Of a DNA stretch of 34,800 bases, positions 20,040-29,345 are shown one piece after another. Every line of letters begins with the position of its first letter. The first letter of the stretch is position 1. The notes below the pieces were generated by a model. It searched no databases. It had not been told where the DNA came from and saw nothing but the letters and a program-made list of their open reading frames with translations. The DNA is from Pinguiococcus pyrenoidosus (Eukaryota; Sar; Pinguiophyceae; Pinguiochrysidales; Pinguiochrysidaceae), in the NCBI GenBank assembly GCA_019677205.1, contig JAAMXY010001588.1, forward strand, positions 1-34,800, in the 5' to 3' direction. The position numbers were made by a program, and so were the translations under genes.

Positions 20040-20455
20040 CAGCAGTTCGCGATCCCAGCAAGGAGGGGTGGATGCCCTGCAACCACTTCTGCCGCGAAGC
20101 CGATCTTCAGCATCCCGCACTTTTCTAAGAAGACGCTGCCGTCCTCTTGGACGTCTCCTCTGCAACATCTGGATGGCACAACGTGATGACGCCGAGGGAA
20201 TCGTCTTCAAGCTTTGGGTCCGTCTGGTTGTTGATCGCTCGTATTAGACAACGACGGAAGCGTCTCCCGACGAGTAGGACATCGTGGCGGATCCGGCAGA
20301 GCACGTATTGATACCTGATCAACTTCCCAGCGTCAACTTTCAGCGTCTTATCATCAATCTGTCTATCTTCTCCATCTTCTCCATCTTCTCCAACTTCTCC
20401 ATCTTTTCCAGTTGTCGCCTTCAGCAACCGACGCTTCGCTTTTGGGATCACGCGG
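20040..20455. other. Convergent intergenic region with 9-bp minisatellite
   Basis: About 416 bp separate two converging genes. A frame on the minus strand stays open here past the sulfotransferase, but it encodes a low-complexity Glu/Asp/Gly run from the repeat and follows a shifted frame, so I treat it as 3' UTR. Confidence 0.5.
20362..20410. repeat. 9-bp minisatellite TCCATCTTC
   Basis: About five copies of TCCATCTTC with few mismatches on the + strand. It lies in the 3' flank of the sulfotransferase gene. Confidence 0.85.
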
Positions 20456-22236
20456 TTATCTGCTGCAACCCCAGTTCCACGCAGCTCGGATCTGCACATC
20501 GTTGCATTCCTGGACACGAAATGGAAGTTGAGGACATCAGCTTGTGCATTCGAAGAAATGGCCACACTTGACCACATCATTCTCAAACGCACCGTCCAAT
20601 GAGACATGATGTAGTCATCGCTTTCCGGCAGCAGTGGCTTGAAGCCACTGATCTGGTAGTTGCCGGCGGCTTTGCCCGCGTTGCTGTTTGGCAGCGACTT
20701 GGGGGGAGCCTTCATTTCCGGATGCTGCGCCAGCTCCTCTTCGAAGATGATCTTGAACCTGCCCTGGATCTTCTTCCACAGCTCGACGGGGTCGGCGAGC
20801 AGCTCTTCGGCGGCGACCACCATCGAGGCTACCTTCTCGTATGCGATCCAGTAGAATTGGCGGAGCTCGCGATCGTAGAAACGGCGCAGCTCCTCTTGCG
20901 TCGGCACTTTGGACCACACCGACTCGTTCGCACTGCCAAGGAGGAGCTCGTGGAAATGCTGTGGGCTCCTGGTGTGCTTCCCCTCGACTGCCAAGAAGCC
21001 GCTGGCCCCACCGCAGTCACTCTCCCGCTCCTTGTCGCACCTGGGAGGGCGTGTTTAGTTGGGATCGGGCGTTGGGTTCACATCACAGAAGATCTGTTTC
21101 TTGATTGATTCCTCGCGGCGTACCCAACGTTGTACCTAAGAGAAATGAGGAACCGGGGGGNNNNNNNNNNNNNGGGGAGGGGTTCAGATCCCTTGCCGAA
21201 GCAGCAATCTCCGGTCGCGAATCAGGATGACTTACCGGCTCCACAGGAGTTGCGGCAACCGCCGCACCATGACAAACTTCAGCGTCCGCGGCCCACGGAA
21301 GAGAAAGTACAGCATGAGGTGCTCCTAGACGCACACACACAAATCGCCCGGAAAGGCAAGACCAAGCAACGAAGACATGGTGAGCGGCCAACCCCCTTCG
21401 TGAGACACACTTGCTATCGAGCATTGCTTAACTGTGACTCCATGGCAGAGGGTCATTGTGTATTTCGCCTCCGAGCTCGCAGTGCTCGCTGCCAGCTGCG
21501 TAAAAAACTTCCAGATCTTGCTCATCTTCGTCAAACACGTCTCCGGAACCGGCCCGGCGGGGACGATGTCCGGATGCCGCTCCAGCATCTCGAACATGGT
21601 ACCGGTCCCCGCCCGCTTGAAGCCGGTGACTGACAAGGCCGGTAGGCACATTCGCACTTGCGCCGCCGCGGTCGCATCGTCAAAGAGCTTATTAGCGTTT
21701 TCCCGATCTGACACGAAGCGCTTCGCGTCGAAGCACGCCTGATATCGCCTGCGAACCCCCCCCAAAAGTCACTCAAGATCCAGACCCATTGGAAGTGCGG
21801 TTCTGCGCGTGTTTCACCTGTATTTTTCTACCGGTTTCAGCGCCACGACCTCTGTCGAGGCGCCGCCGACTATGAGCCAGCTTCCATCTTCGCGGATGGG
21901 CCCTCTGCTCCACGCGCCTCGGTAGCGAATGACGATCTTTGCTTGTTGCGTGTAGCAGTTCTTGATGTACGCCAGCCTGGCGTTGTGACACGCGAGATAC
22001 GACATGTGCTTCTGCTTGGTTTCGAAAGGCGATACCAGCGGCTTCAGTTTCGTCCAGCTTTGGTCGTTCATGCCGTGGCATGAGCCGTTCATGTTGGGCG
22101 AGAGTTTGGCTTCGCAGTTAAAGCCGATCTTGTTCTCTTCGGAGATCTCCGTGTGGTCGCGCTGCGTCACCTCGTCGAACACGGACGCGTGCGCACGGAT
22201 CAGGAGCGCGAGAAGACATGCGAAGCGGACCGGCAT
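20456..22236 (-). CDS. Secretory-pathway sulfotransferase (6 exons, one of 12 nt)
   Basis: Minus-strand exons 22236-21818, 21748-21433, 21324-21236, 21135-21124, 21040-20593 and 20509-20456 give 445 residues, with phases 2,0,2,2,0. It probably transfers sulfate from PAPS to a carbohydrate in the Golgi. A signal peptide (MPVRFACLLALLIRAHAS) is followed by a Cys-containing N-domain. The PAPS 5'-phosphosulfate loop is VTGFKRAGTGTMFEMLERHP (G182-T190). KFVMVRRLPQLLWSRYN is the usual R-x-P...S-x-YN 3'-phosphate region. HTRSPQHFHELL and ELRQFYW follow, and LLPES...HWT/ECNDVQ completes the LP-x-S...W..EC ending. The start is the ATG at 22236; no upstream ATG fits. The last 18 codons come from the exon spliced at 20509, where the stop is reached. 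The third intron contains an assembly gap of 13 N. Confidence 0.8.
21124..21135 (-). other. 12-nt micro-exon of the sulfotransferase gene
   Basis: On the minus strand TTAG/GTACAACGTTGG/GTACGC encodes the YNVG part of SRYNVG. It joins exons 21324-21236 and 21040-20593 in frame at phase 2 on both sides. It supplies the YN expected after the sulfotransferase 3'-phosphate-binding Arg/Ser region. Confidence 0.55.
21161..21173. other. Assembly gap (13 N)
   Basis: Thirteen undetermined bases flanked by G runs on both sides, inside a sulfotransferase intron. It is probably a homopolymer that sequencing could not resolve. Confidence 0.95.
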
Positions 22237-22688
22237 CTTGGCGTGCGCGCGCGCGCCCAACGGCCTTCTCTTGAACGGATATTAACTGGTCCGAGAGCTG
22301 TCAGCAAGTGGACTTGTATAGTGCTCTTCGGTATAACGTAGGGTCACTACAGGGTGACGCGGCCGCTTGGAGGTTCGAGAGAGGTTTAGCGGTTCGTTGG
22401 CACGCGGAGACGTTGCAAAGGCCATCCAGAGAGTCGTTTGGGGGGTTTGGGGGGGTCTTCCTAGTGGAATGAAGTGGTGGAACTGAAGCTAGAAGGGCTG
22501 CGGAGCTGCTTGATAGGAGTCAGCGGTGTGTTCCTCGGGCGCTGGAAATGGCCACCAGAACGTTCTCGAACTTCCCCTCTCTCAGCTTGCGCCGAGAGCT
22601 TTTCGCTGGAGCCCACCGGCGCCCAGCATTGTGCAAAGCTGAAGAAGCAGCGCCAACCAGAGGAAAATCGCGTTGATATCTGCGAGGG
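22237..22688. promoter_or_regulatory. Upstream region of the sulfotransferase gene
   Basis: About 450 bp before the sulfotransferase start and after the thioredoxin-like stop, both genes on the minus strand. A short CG-alternating run lies at about 22243-22256 beside the start codon. G-runs occur at 22439-22455. No gene seen. Confidence 0.4.
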
Positions 22689-23408
22689 CTACGCCTCGTC
22701 GACAGGCACTTCCACCTCAACCTCGACCCACTCGTACTCCCACTCATCGTCGTCATCTTCATCTTCGCCGGCACCCGCCGCCTCCGAGTCTGAGTTGCCC
22801 TTCATCGCCGCCCCGAGTCTCGAGAACATGCCGGACTTCATGGACGCGGTCTCTCCCTTGAACTTCCGCTCCTCCATCTCATCTGGCGCGCACCAGAACT
22901 CGGCTCGCTCGCCGTAGAACAGAGAGCGAAGGTTGTCCTCCGTGCTGAGCCCACAGATCTTCTCCTGCGTCTTGCGGTTGTAGAACAGCGGAAAGCCGCC
23001 GCATCTGTTCTTGTCCACGCGCTTCCACACCCGGTGCGCGGCGGCGTCCTTCTGCACGTTCAGCTTCTCCAGCTTCTTCCCGGTCTCCCACTCCAAGCGT
23101 CGCACGGGTTCGTCCATTCTCTGCGCACCAAAGAAGCGGTTCGAATCATCAGCAAAGCTCCGTGCAACGACCTCCACCCGCTTGTCTTAGGAACAGGCTC
23201 AACCAGAGAAGGGCAGACAGGCGACGCCCCGGAGATAAGCGCTGCTTACATCGCACATGTCACAGTCGTCGGTGACAAACTCGATGATCTCGCCCTTGCT
23301 CCTGGCGCGCCAGCTCGGCAGCCAGCCTCGCGCAGTCGGGCTCGCCACCTCGCTGCGGCCGCTCTGGAACGCCACCGCTATACAAAAGACCGAAAAGATG
23401 CGCCGCAT
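22689..23408 (-). CDS. Secreted or ER thioredoxin-like protein with CxxC (2 exons)
   Basis: Minus-strand exons 23408-23250 and 23120-22689 (phase 0) give 196 residues. MRRIFSVFCIAVAFQSGRS is a signal peptide. EIIEFVTDDCDMCD carries the redox pair C49 and C52 at the end of the first beta strand, as in thioredoxins. KLEKLNV is the next strand, and CGGFPLFYNRKTQEKICG is the cis-Pro strand-turn (GFP) with the following hairpin. After about residue 150 the chain becomes strongly acidic and aromatic (EDDDDEWEYEW), ending PVDEA without a classical KDEL retrieval signal. It may act on disulfides in the ER or outside. An alternative upstream ATG at 23495 would add a basic leader and hide the signal peptide, so the internal start is preferred. 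The intron splits the active site right after CDMCD. Confidence 0.7.
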
Positions 23409-23536
23409 CCTGCCCGTGACGAAGTTGAGGTTGAGCGAGGCGTCGCGACGCGCGGGAAAAGAACTAGCGGGCGTAATAGAATCGCGCGTCGCCATTGGTG
23501 GAGATCGCGAGCTCGGCGTCTGATTGGCTTTTGTAG
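23409..23536. promoter_or_regulatory. Compact bidirectional promoter with CCAAT boxes and E2F-like site
   Basis: Only 128 bp separate the start codons of the thioredoxin-like (-) and UBZ-RING (+) genes. It holds GCGGGAAA at 23452-23459 (E2F-type consensus on the reverse strand) and two inverted CCAAT boxes, ATTGG, at 23494-23498 and 23523-23527. The motifs match known consensus; use here is inferred. Confidence 0.45.
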
Positions 23537-24716
23537 ATGCGCCCGCACGTCCTTTCTGGTAAAAAGCGCGCCAAAAGCGTTCAAATCGCCCCTCTCTCGG
23601 AGAGCGACGAGACTGAATGGATGGCTGCGGATGGCTTGAGCTCCACCGACCACAGCTTGGTAGAGGCGGTGAGCAGCGATGAGGACGAAGTCACGCATCG
23701 GCGGCTGAAGAGAGGCGCAAGCAAACGACCCAGAGATGTTAGGTGGAGGGTCGAGGAGGAGGAGGAGGAGGAGGATGACGATTCGGAAGGCGCTGAATTC
23801 ACGCCAGACTCCGCGGAAGAGACGCCTCAGCGGTCTCCATGGAATCCCTTTCGCGACGCCACTGGCAAGAAGAACGCGTTCGAAGTGCTTGGAAATCGCG
23901 TCGCACAGCCAAGACCGCAGAATGCGAAGCGCAGCAAAGAAGCGCCAGGAGCTGAATGGAATCCACACGCCTCCACCACTTCCAAGTCAGATGCCTTTGG
24001 CAAGTTGATGGAAGTCCAGACCAGACCGAAAGCCAAATCAAAGGCAAAATCAAAGCCGAAGTCGGAGCTGGAGCCGCAGCACGATCGTCCGTCCCGATTC
24101 GTCGAGTGTCCGGTGTGCAAAAAGGCCGTGGTGGACAAGCTTCTCTCTGCTCATCTCGACTGGGGATGTGGCCGGACTCCTGCGGCGGAGAATGCGCCTC
24201 ATGCCAAAGAGCGAAAAGCTCCAGCAGCCAAGCCGGCGGCTGTCAAGAGACTCTTCGGACCGAAGGTGGTGACGCCAAGGCGCTCTGGCGAGGATAAGAG
24301 CCCATTGGAGAGTGGCCGGGAGGATGCCGCCCTGCGAGACAAGGTGAAGGCACTGGAGCGGACTTTGAGGGAAGTTCGGCAGGAGATGTGGTGCACGATA
24401 TGCCTGTGCCCGTTCGAGGAGCCTCAAGTGCTTCCGTGCGGCCATGTCTACTGCAAGCAGTGTACACACCGGGCGCTCAATCGAAGGGTAAGACCAAAGG
24501 GGGCCTTTGGGGATGGGGGGAGGGTTAGGGCTCAGAGCGCGTCTTCGCAAGTTGAAGCGCTCCTCACATGTCTCTCTCCTGTCCTGGAATCGCTTGTAGG
24601 ACTCGGGCTGTCCGCTGTGCCGGATGCCGTGCCACTTTCGCAGCGCCAACGAGTGCCATGCGCTCAACCGGATTCTGGAGATTCTGCAGGAGACGGAGAC
24701 CACGCCTGAGAGATGA
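23537..24716 (+). CDS. UBZ4-RING E3 ubiquitin ligase candidate (2 exons)
   Basis: Exons 23537-24487 and 24600-24716 (phase 0) give 355 residues. The first 185 residues are charged and disordered, with an acidic run (EEEEEEEDDDSEG) and Lys-rich repeats. FVECPVCKKAVVDKLLSAHLDWGC (C191, C194, H, C) fits a UBZ4-type ubiquitin-binding zinc finger, as in RAD18 and SLX4-type repair proteins. A coiled-coil segment (about 260-283) leads to a C3HC4 RING starting at C286: CTIC, LPCGHVYCKQC and, after splicing, CPLC. RAD18 has RING first and UBZ second; here the order is reversed. The protein probably binds ubiquitinated chromatin factors and adds ubiquitin. It shares a short CCAAT/E2F-like promoter with its neighbour, which fits a replication or repair role. 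The unspliced frame lacks the last zinc ligands. Confidence 0.8.
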
Positions 24717-25772
24717 AAACCGCTGGAGACACGTCCCTGCAGCCGCCCTGGAGACATGAACCCGTCGCAGTATCGGAGGAGCAGGAGCTTCGGGTGAGCG
24801 GAGGTGTTTTGGCTTTTCCACCCTCAGCGTGGACTGGCTGGCACGCACGGTGGTGGGATGGCACGATCGCCCGAGTCAATGGCTGGGAAATGTTATCACC
24901 ATGGTCATCATTATCACCCTCGTCGCCATCAAGTCGCCTCCACGATTCAAGGACACGGGCGGGATCCGACGTGAAGATCCGTTTGCGGGAGGCGTCGAAG
25001 AACAGATGCTTGGAGACAAGTGAAAGGCGCATTGATGCATTGATGCATTGATGCATTGATGCATTGGCTCCGTGGAGGCTTTATCATGGTCGCTTGGTGA
25101 TACACAAAACTGCTACAGACAGTTGACCGCGACGCCGTCCGCTTGTGGATCGTGCCCAGCTACGTGTGCGCGGAGAACCACCAAGGCGCGATGAACGCGC
25201 ACGCTGAATGGAACGATACCGGCAGGACTGGAGGCTTCTTTGGCCTTCGTGCCGACTGCCTTCACTCGGATGTAGCGCATTTGATCGGCGACGCGGTGGG
25301 TGATGTTGATGGCCCCACCAAAGATCTTTCGGGCATCTTTGCGGTGCAGGCTCAGATGCCGTCGGAAAGGATACTTGTAGGCTGGTTCGGCAAGGGCGCA
25401 TGCAGCGGGTGCAGACCTTAGGGATGAGAGCCAAGCTTCCTATCAATCCGTCCTGTTTGTACAGTAAGCCGTCCCACCCGGGAGCGTCAGAGAGAGGGAA
25501 GTCTTCCACCTCGCATCAGCGCATGCAGCGCGAACAATTCCGCCATTTCTACATAAAAGCCTATTATTCGTTTCACAAAGTTCGCAAAGGCGCAAAAGGG
25601 CATCAAACTTCAAATAATTCAAAATATTTGTTCGATCCAATCCCGGATCTTCCTCTCACCTGTCCACCAATCGCCAGCACTGAAGCAGCGAACGAAGACA
25701 TTCTCCAAAAAATCCAAGAAAAAGATTGCCTTCCGACTCGTCGATCTCACCGGCGCAGGCCGAATCCTCAAC
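24717..25772. other. About 1 kb with no confidently assigned gene
   Basis: The stretch 25115-25430 is open on both strands. The + strand reads VRLWIVPSYVCAENHQGAMN... to a stop at 25421. The - strand reads AEPAYKYPFRRHLSLHRKDARK... to a stop near 25112. Both have GC-rich third positions like real genes here, but neither has a clear ATG, splice partner or family. One may be an exon of a small gene. An 8-bp tandem repeat lies at 25031-25066, and 25500-25770 is AT-richer and probably the promoter of the next gene. Confidence 0.3.
25031..25066. repeat. 8-bp tandem repeat (ATTGATGC) x4.5
   Basis: Four perfect copies of ATTGATGC plus ATTG. Each junction makes an ATGCAT palindrome. Confidence 0.95.
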
Positions 25773-27109
25773 ATGACGGCTTTGGCCTCCTTCACCATAC
25801 GCCTGGTAGGCGCCGCCCTGCTCTTGGCAGCACTCTGCGGCGCGAGGGACCGCGCGAAAAGCAAGCCGATCGCCTATGTCTACGTTGGATTTGGACAGGT
25901 TCCGTCTTCAGTCCTGCCCGTCTTTGTTGGCTATCTTGGGGCAGGCAACACCCTAATCCTCCGCTTGGTACCCACCATCCACAGGCAACCTCGACGGCGC
26001 TGCAGACGAGCTTGTGCGCTTTGGTGCCAACCTTGGCGCAGGACTTCAACATACATCTTCCCATTTCTTCCGACTGCGAAGCCGAGAGCAAGTTCCACTC
26101 GGCCTGTCCGCACCTGTTCAGGGCCTTCGCCGTGGGGCTTCGGCAGCTGGACGAGCAGCACCCGATTCCCGAGGAGACGGTGGAGAAGTACCAGGGGAAG
26201 GAGCGGCTGATGTGCCAGGGATCCCTGGCTGGAGCGGTGGAAGACGTGCGGCACTGGGCCGGCGAAGCGGCGAAGGAGCAGAAGAACGTGTTCATGGCCA
26301 GCGAGGGCCTCGGGGCACTGACGCTGCATCAGATCAGCTATCTGAAAGACGTCTTCAGCGACTTCGAGATGCGCGTCTTGATCTTGGTCTCCAACCCCAT
26401 TGACTACTGGGTCAACCGCTTCGTCACGGCGAAGAAGTGGGGCAGCGGCAGCTTGTCCGACGCCCTGAAGAAACTGACGCACTACGACCCGAAGCAAGTG
26501 GGGATGGACGTGCTCTTCGAGGCCGTGCAGTTCTACGCCAAGGTAACGCCGTCCCAGGTCTACGTGGCGTCGATGGAAGGCATGGCGCGCGCGGATGTGA
26601 GCGTGCAGGAGGTGATGCTGAAGGACTTCTTCGCCATCCAAGACACCGAGATGCTCCTCTCGGAGAAGGACACGGGCTTCAACAAGCTGCTGACGAGCCC
26701 GGCCATCCCTCTGGACACCTTCGAGATGGTCAACCTCATGTACCAGCTGCTGCCGCACATCTACCGCCACGAGCTGCCCAGCTCCGCCAAGGCGGCTGCC
26801 ATGAAGGACATCAATGAAGGCGTCTCGCAGCTCAAGTCGAGCCTCGGTGGACTGTGGAAATGCCGCAATGCGCACAGTGACTTTAAAGGCACCATTCGAG
26901 AGTTTGGCTTCAGCCTTCGCCGCCTCAAGGACATCAGCCTGCTCTACTTCGACGTGCTCCTGACGGAGGACGACCTCAATTACTACAAGCTTGATCTCGA
27001 AGTCTGCCACGGGGATCTGGCTGCTCTGAAGGCGGACGACGCAAAGTTCCACAGCTTCATTCTTGATCTTGACAGGGTCTGGATCGAATGGAAGTCCAAG
27101 ACAGGCTGA
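25773..27109 (+). CDS. Luminal protein with diverged sulfotransferase-like fold (2 exons)
   Basis: Exons 25773-25898 and 25985-27109 (phase 0) give 416 residues. MTALASFTIRLVGAALLLAALCGA is a signal peptide. KPIAYVYVGFGQ/ATSTALQTSL sits where secreted sulfotransferases have a strand followed by GPxKTGTTSLQ, and KNVFMASEGLGAL resembles the SSE strand. FEMRVLILVSNPIDYWVNRF resembles the strand with R-x-P-x-D...S-x-Y that binds the 3'-phosphate. The key Lys/Thr of the P-loop and the Arg and Ser of the second motif are not conserved here. So I infer a sulfotransferase-derived protein that may have lost PAPS chemistry or bind another ligand. The C-terminal 130 residues (LLPHIYRHELPSSAKAAAM onward) are unfamiliar. 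Splicing joins the two halves of the loop exactly. Family placement is tentative; that it is a secretory-pathway protein is likely. Confidence 0.6.
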
Positions 27110-27656
27110 TTTTTCAGCTTGGGTCCGGGCGCAGGGTGCAGTGTGCACCACAAAAGAGAAGCCGAGGACAAGAAAGCTTTCCGACTGAGCAAAACACTAA
27201 AGATAAGAAAGAGCAAAGAGAGGTTGCTATCCTGCCTCTTGCTGGGCGGTCCCCCAAGGTCCTCCCGAGTCTGCATGCTTGCCATGCGTGGAATCACAAT
27301 CCGCGCCACATGAGCGGAGTCGTTTTCACGAGCATCGCACGGCCAAGCATGCCAATCTGGAAGAGAACTTTCGCATGAGAAAGAAGAGCCACACAACCAC
27401 AGACGCCGGACGGGCTTCGGTGCAGCAGCCAGGCGCCGATCATCATGTCTGCAAGAAAACGCCGTCGAGTCCTAATCGTATCCTACGCCTACAAGCAAGC
27501 CAACAACCGCATGGTCTTGTTGGAAAGGCCGCGCAGCGTCTTCTCACGATCCGTCCCTGCCGCGCTGACGCTTTGCATTTTTCTGTGTTTCCGTCCTTTC
27601 ATCTTTTCGTCTTTCCGTCTTTCCGTCTTTCCGTCGTCCAGATGCTGGGGCGCTAC
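27110..27656. other. Convergent intergenic region with pyrimidine repeat
   Basis: About 550 bp between two converging genes. It contains an 8-bp pyrimidine-rich repeat (TTTCCGTC units, about four copies) near 27605-27637 followed by CCAG, which looks like a splice acceptor on the + strand but leads into a frame that stops after six codons. No gene assigned. Confidence 0.45.
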
Positions 27657-28701
27657 TTAGAAAAGACCGAAGAAGGGCTTGTCCTTCTTCTCCTCGGTGG
27701 CCTCGGAAGCGGGCTTCTCGGCCTTGGCCGCCTTCGGCTGCTCCTTCTCCTCCTTCTTCCCGCTGAAGAAGCTGGTGATCTTGCCCATGACATCCGCACC
27801 CTCATCTAAGTAGGGGTGGGTTAGGGCCATAAAAACAGACAAAACAAGCCCCAAGTTAACGCGCAGAGCTTGGCAAGGGGTTCTCCTCAGTTCACGGGAC
27901 ACCTTCATATCCCGCGTCCACAAAAGGGAGGCGAAGGTCGAATCGCTCTCCGCCGTCGAAGCGGCTTACGCCGAACGACGCCATGGGGAGAGGGATGCCG
28001 CCCTTGGCGTCCTCCTTCTTGTTGTACTCATCAATACTCTCAAGCTCTTTCGCCCGGTTCTTGCCTGCCGCGTTTCGACCGTCACAACCGGAAGCTCAAG
28101 ACCACCTTCTTCGCACAATTCTTTCCAAGCCTTACCCCACTCGTCGGCGCGCTTCTTCCACTCCTCGTTGCTCTCGCCCCGTCGCTGCGGCTCGATGGTG
28201 GCCTTCGCGGCTTCCTGCGAGGACGCCTGTAGGGGCCGGGCCGTGCCCGAAGGAAAATCAGCATCACTCCGCTTGTGCACGAGGGACACCGCAAACAAGG
28301 CCCCCAACACGAGCGCCCAGGGCGCATGCGAGAGAGAGGAAGAATCCCACGTACCACGCGGACAAACTCCCTCTCCTCGAAGTACTGCTTCATGGCGTCC
28401 GGGTCACGGCGACGCGCGAGGATCTCCTGCTGGATGCGGAACTGCTCCTCCTTTTGGCGCTCCTTCTCCGGGTCTGCGGCATGCCAAAGGCAGGTCGAGA
28501 AGGGCGCTTAGAGCCACCCAATGCAACCACAACCTTTCGCGGAGAGGACTGAAAAATCCATCGGCAGAACATCCCACCTCTGCCGAAGAGGTTGCGAGGC
28601 ATGGTCGACGCGCGGACGCCGGCCTGGAAGGGCACGGTGTGGAAGGCCACGGCGAGCTGGGCGGCCATGAGGCCAAGGCAGACGAGGAGAAACGTCTTCA
28701 T
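27657..28701 (-). CDS. Probable plastid-targeted small protein of unknown function (5 exons)
   Basis: Minus-strand exons 28701-28578, 28473-28355, 28226-28136, 28064-27903 and 27805-27657 give 214 residues, with phases 1,0,1,1. MKTFLLVCLGLMAAQLAVAFHTVPF has a signal peptide ending before Phe, followed by a Ser/Arg-containing stretch (QAGVRASTMPRNLFGR). This is the ASAFAP-type bipartite leader of red secondary plastids. The mature part is highly charged: a helical section (EKERQKEEQFRIQQEILARR, MKQYFEEREF), a basic section (EEWKKRADEWGKNRAKELE), then IPLPMASFGVSRFDGGERFDLRLPF and a Lys/Glu-rich tail ending FFGLF. I do not recognise the family. Each splice pair restores a single continuous frame, which supports the structure even though no exon exceeds 165 nt. 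Confidence 0.7.
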
Positions 28702-29345
28702 CCTGGGGGTCAAAAGGCGAATTTTCCGCGGAGCATCAGCGAAAAACTGCGTTTTCGAGCGGCGAATCCATCCGGATTCGCAGGCGGACTCTGGTAAAAT
28801 GGGGGTTTCTCAACGTCGCCATTTCTGTACCTGGGGCAGAGCTGAGTCCTTGGGGCACGAGAGCTTGTACTAGCAAGTTGGAGAGAGAGGCCCAACGCTG
28901 CGCCGAAGCAATAGGTGGCGTTCAAGGCCCCTCCAGCGCGTCAGCTGATGTTCCGCACCACGTCAGCTCTTCTGGATCGAAAAAGCTGTGACCCAAATCG
29001 ATCCGAGTCGCGGTTACGAAGCCATGAAGCGGCGGAATAGGAAAGTGAAACTTTGCTGCCAATGGAGGAACCGAATCTTCCGAGTATGGCTTACGCAAGC
29101 GCCACCTTACTTCAATCAGCAGCTTATGCGCCTGTGACAAAGCTGCACAGCCGTTGGACGCCAGAGTCCGCCTTGAAGAACATTTTCGGAGTCCCCCTTC
29201 TCGGGTTTTCCCGCGGTAAACCAACTCGACTTTCGGCCTTCCAGCGCTTCCGACGCCCTTCCACAGCCTTTGCGGACCTTGCAGACCCACGTCTGTTGCA
29301 AAGAGTCGACCTGTGGCGCCGAGGCATTGCCTTTCAGCCGGGCGG
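28702..29345. promoter_or_regulatory. Divergent upstream region
   Basis: About 640 bp between the plastid-protein gene (-) and the 1092-residue protein gene (+). An 8-bp perfect inverted repeat, GCGAATCC/GGATTCGC with a 4-nt loop, lies at 28762-28781, 61 bp upstream of the minus-strand start codon. Open frames on either strand here lack supporting features. Confidence 0.4.
28762..28781. repeat. 8-bp inverted repeat with 4-nt loop
   Basis: GCGAATCC, loop ATCC, GGATTCGC. Perfect arms. Its distance to the downstream minus-strand ATG (61 bp) is almost the same as that of the hairpin at 4842-4871 (63 bp). Confidence 0.7.

Noticed and set aside
20125-20455. Continuation of the sulfotransferase frame into a Gly-Glu-Asp repeat
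   Set aside because: A GTGCGT donor at 20592 and a CCAG acceptor at 20510 give the family's HWT-EC ending and a prompt stop. The read-through tail is low complexity from a 9-bp minisatellite.
25031-25066. Possible CRISPR-like or integron-like repeat array
   Set aside because: The 8-bp units are directly adjacent without spacers, and the window is eukaryotic.
25931-27151. 406-codon open frame on the minus strand
   Set aside because: Antisense to the luminal sulfotransferase-like protein; Val/Leu/His-rich and without domain or signal peptide.
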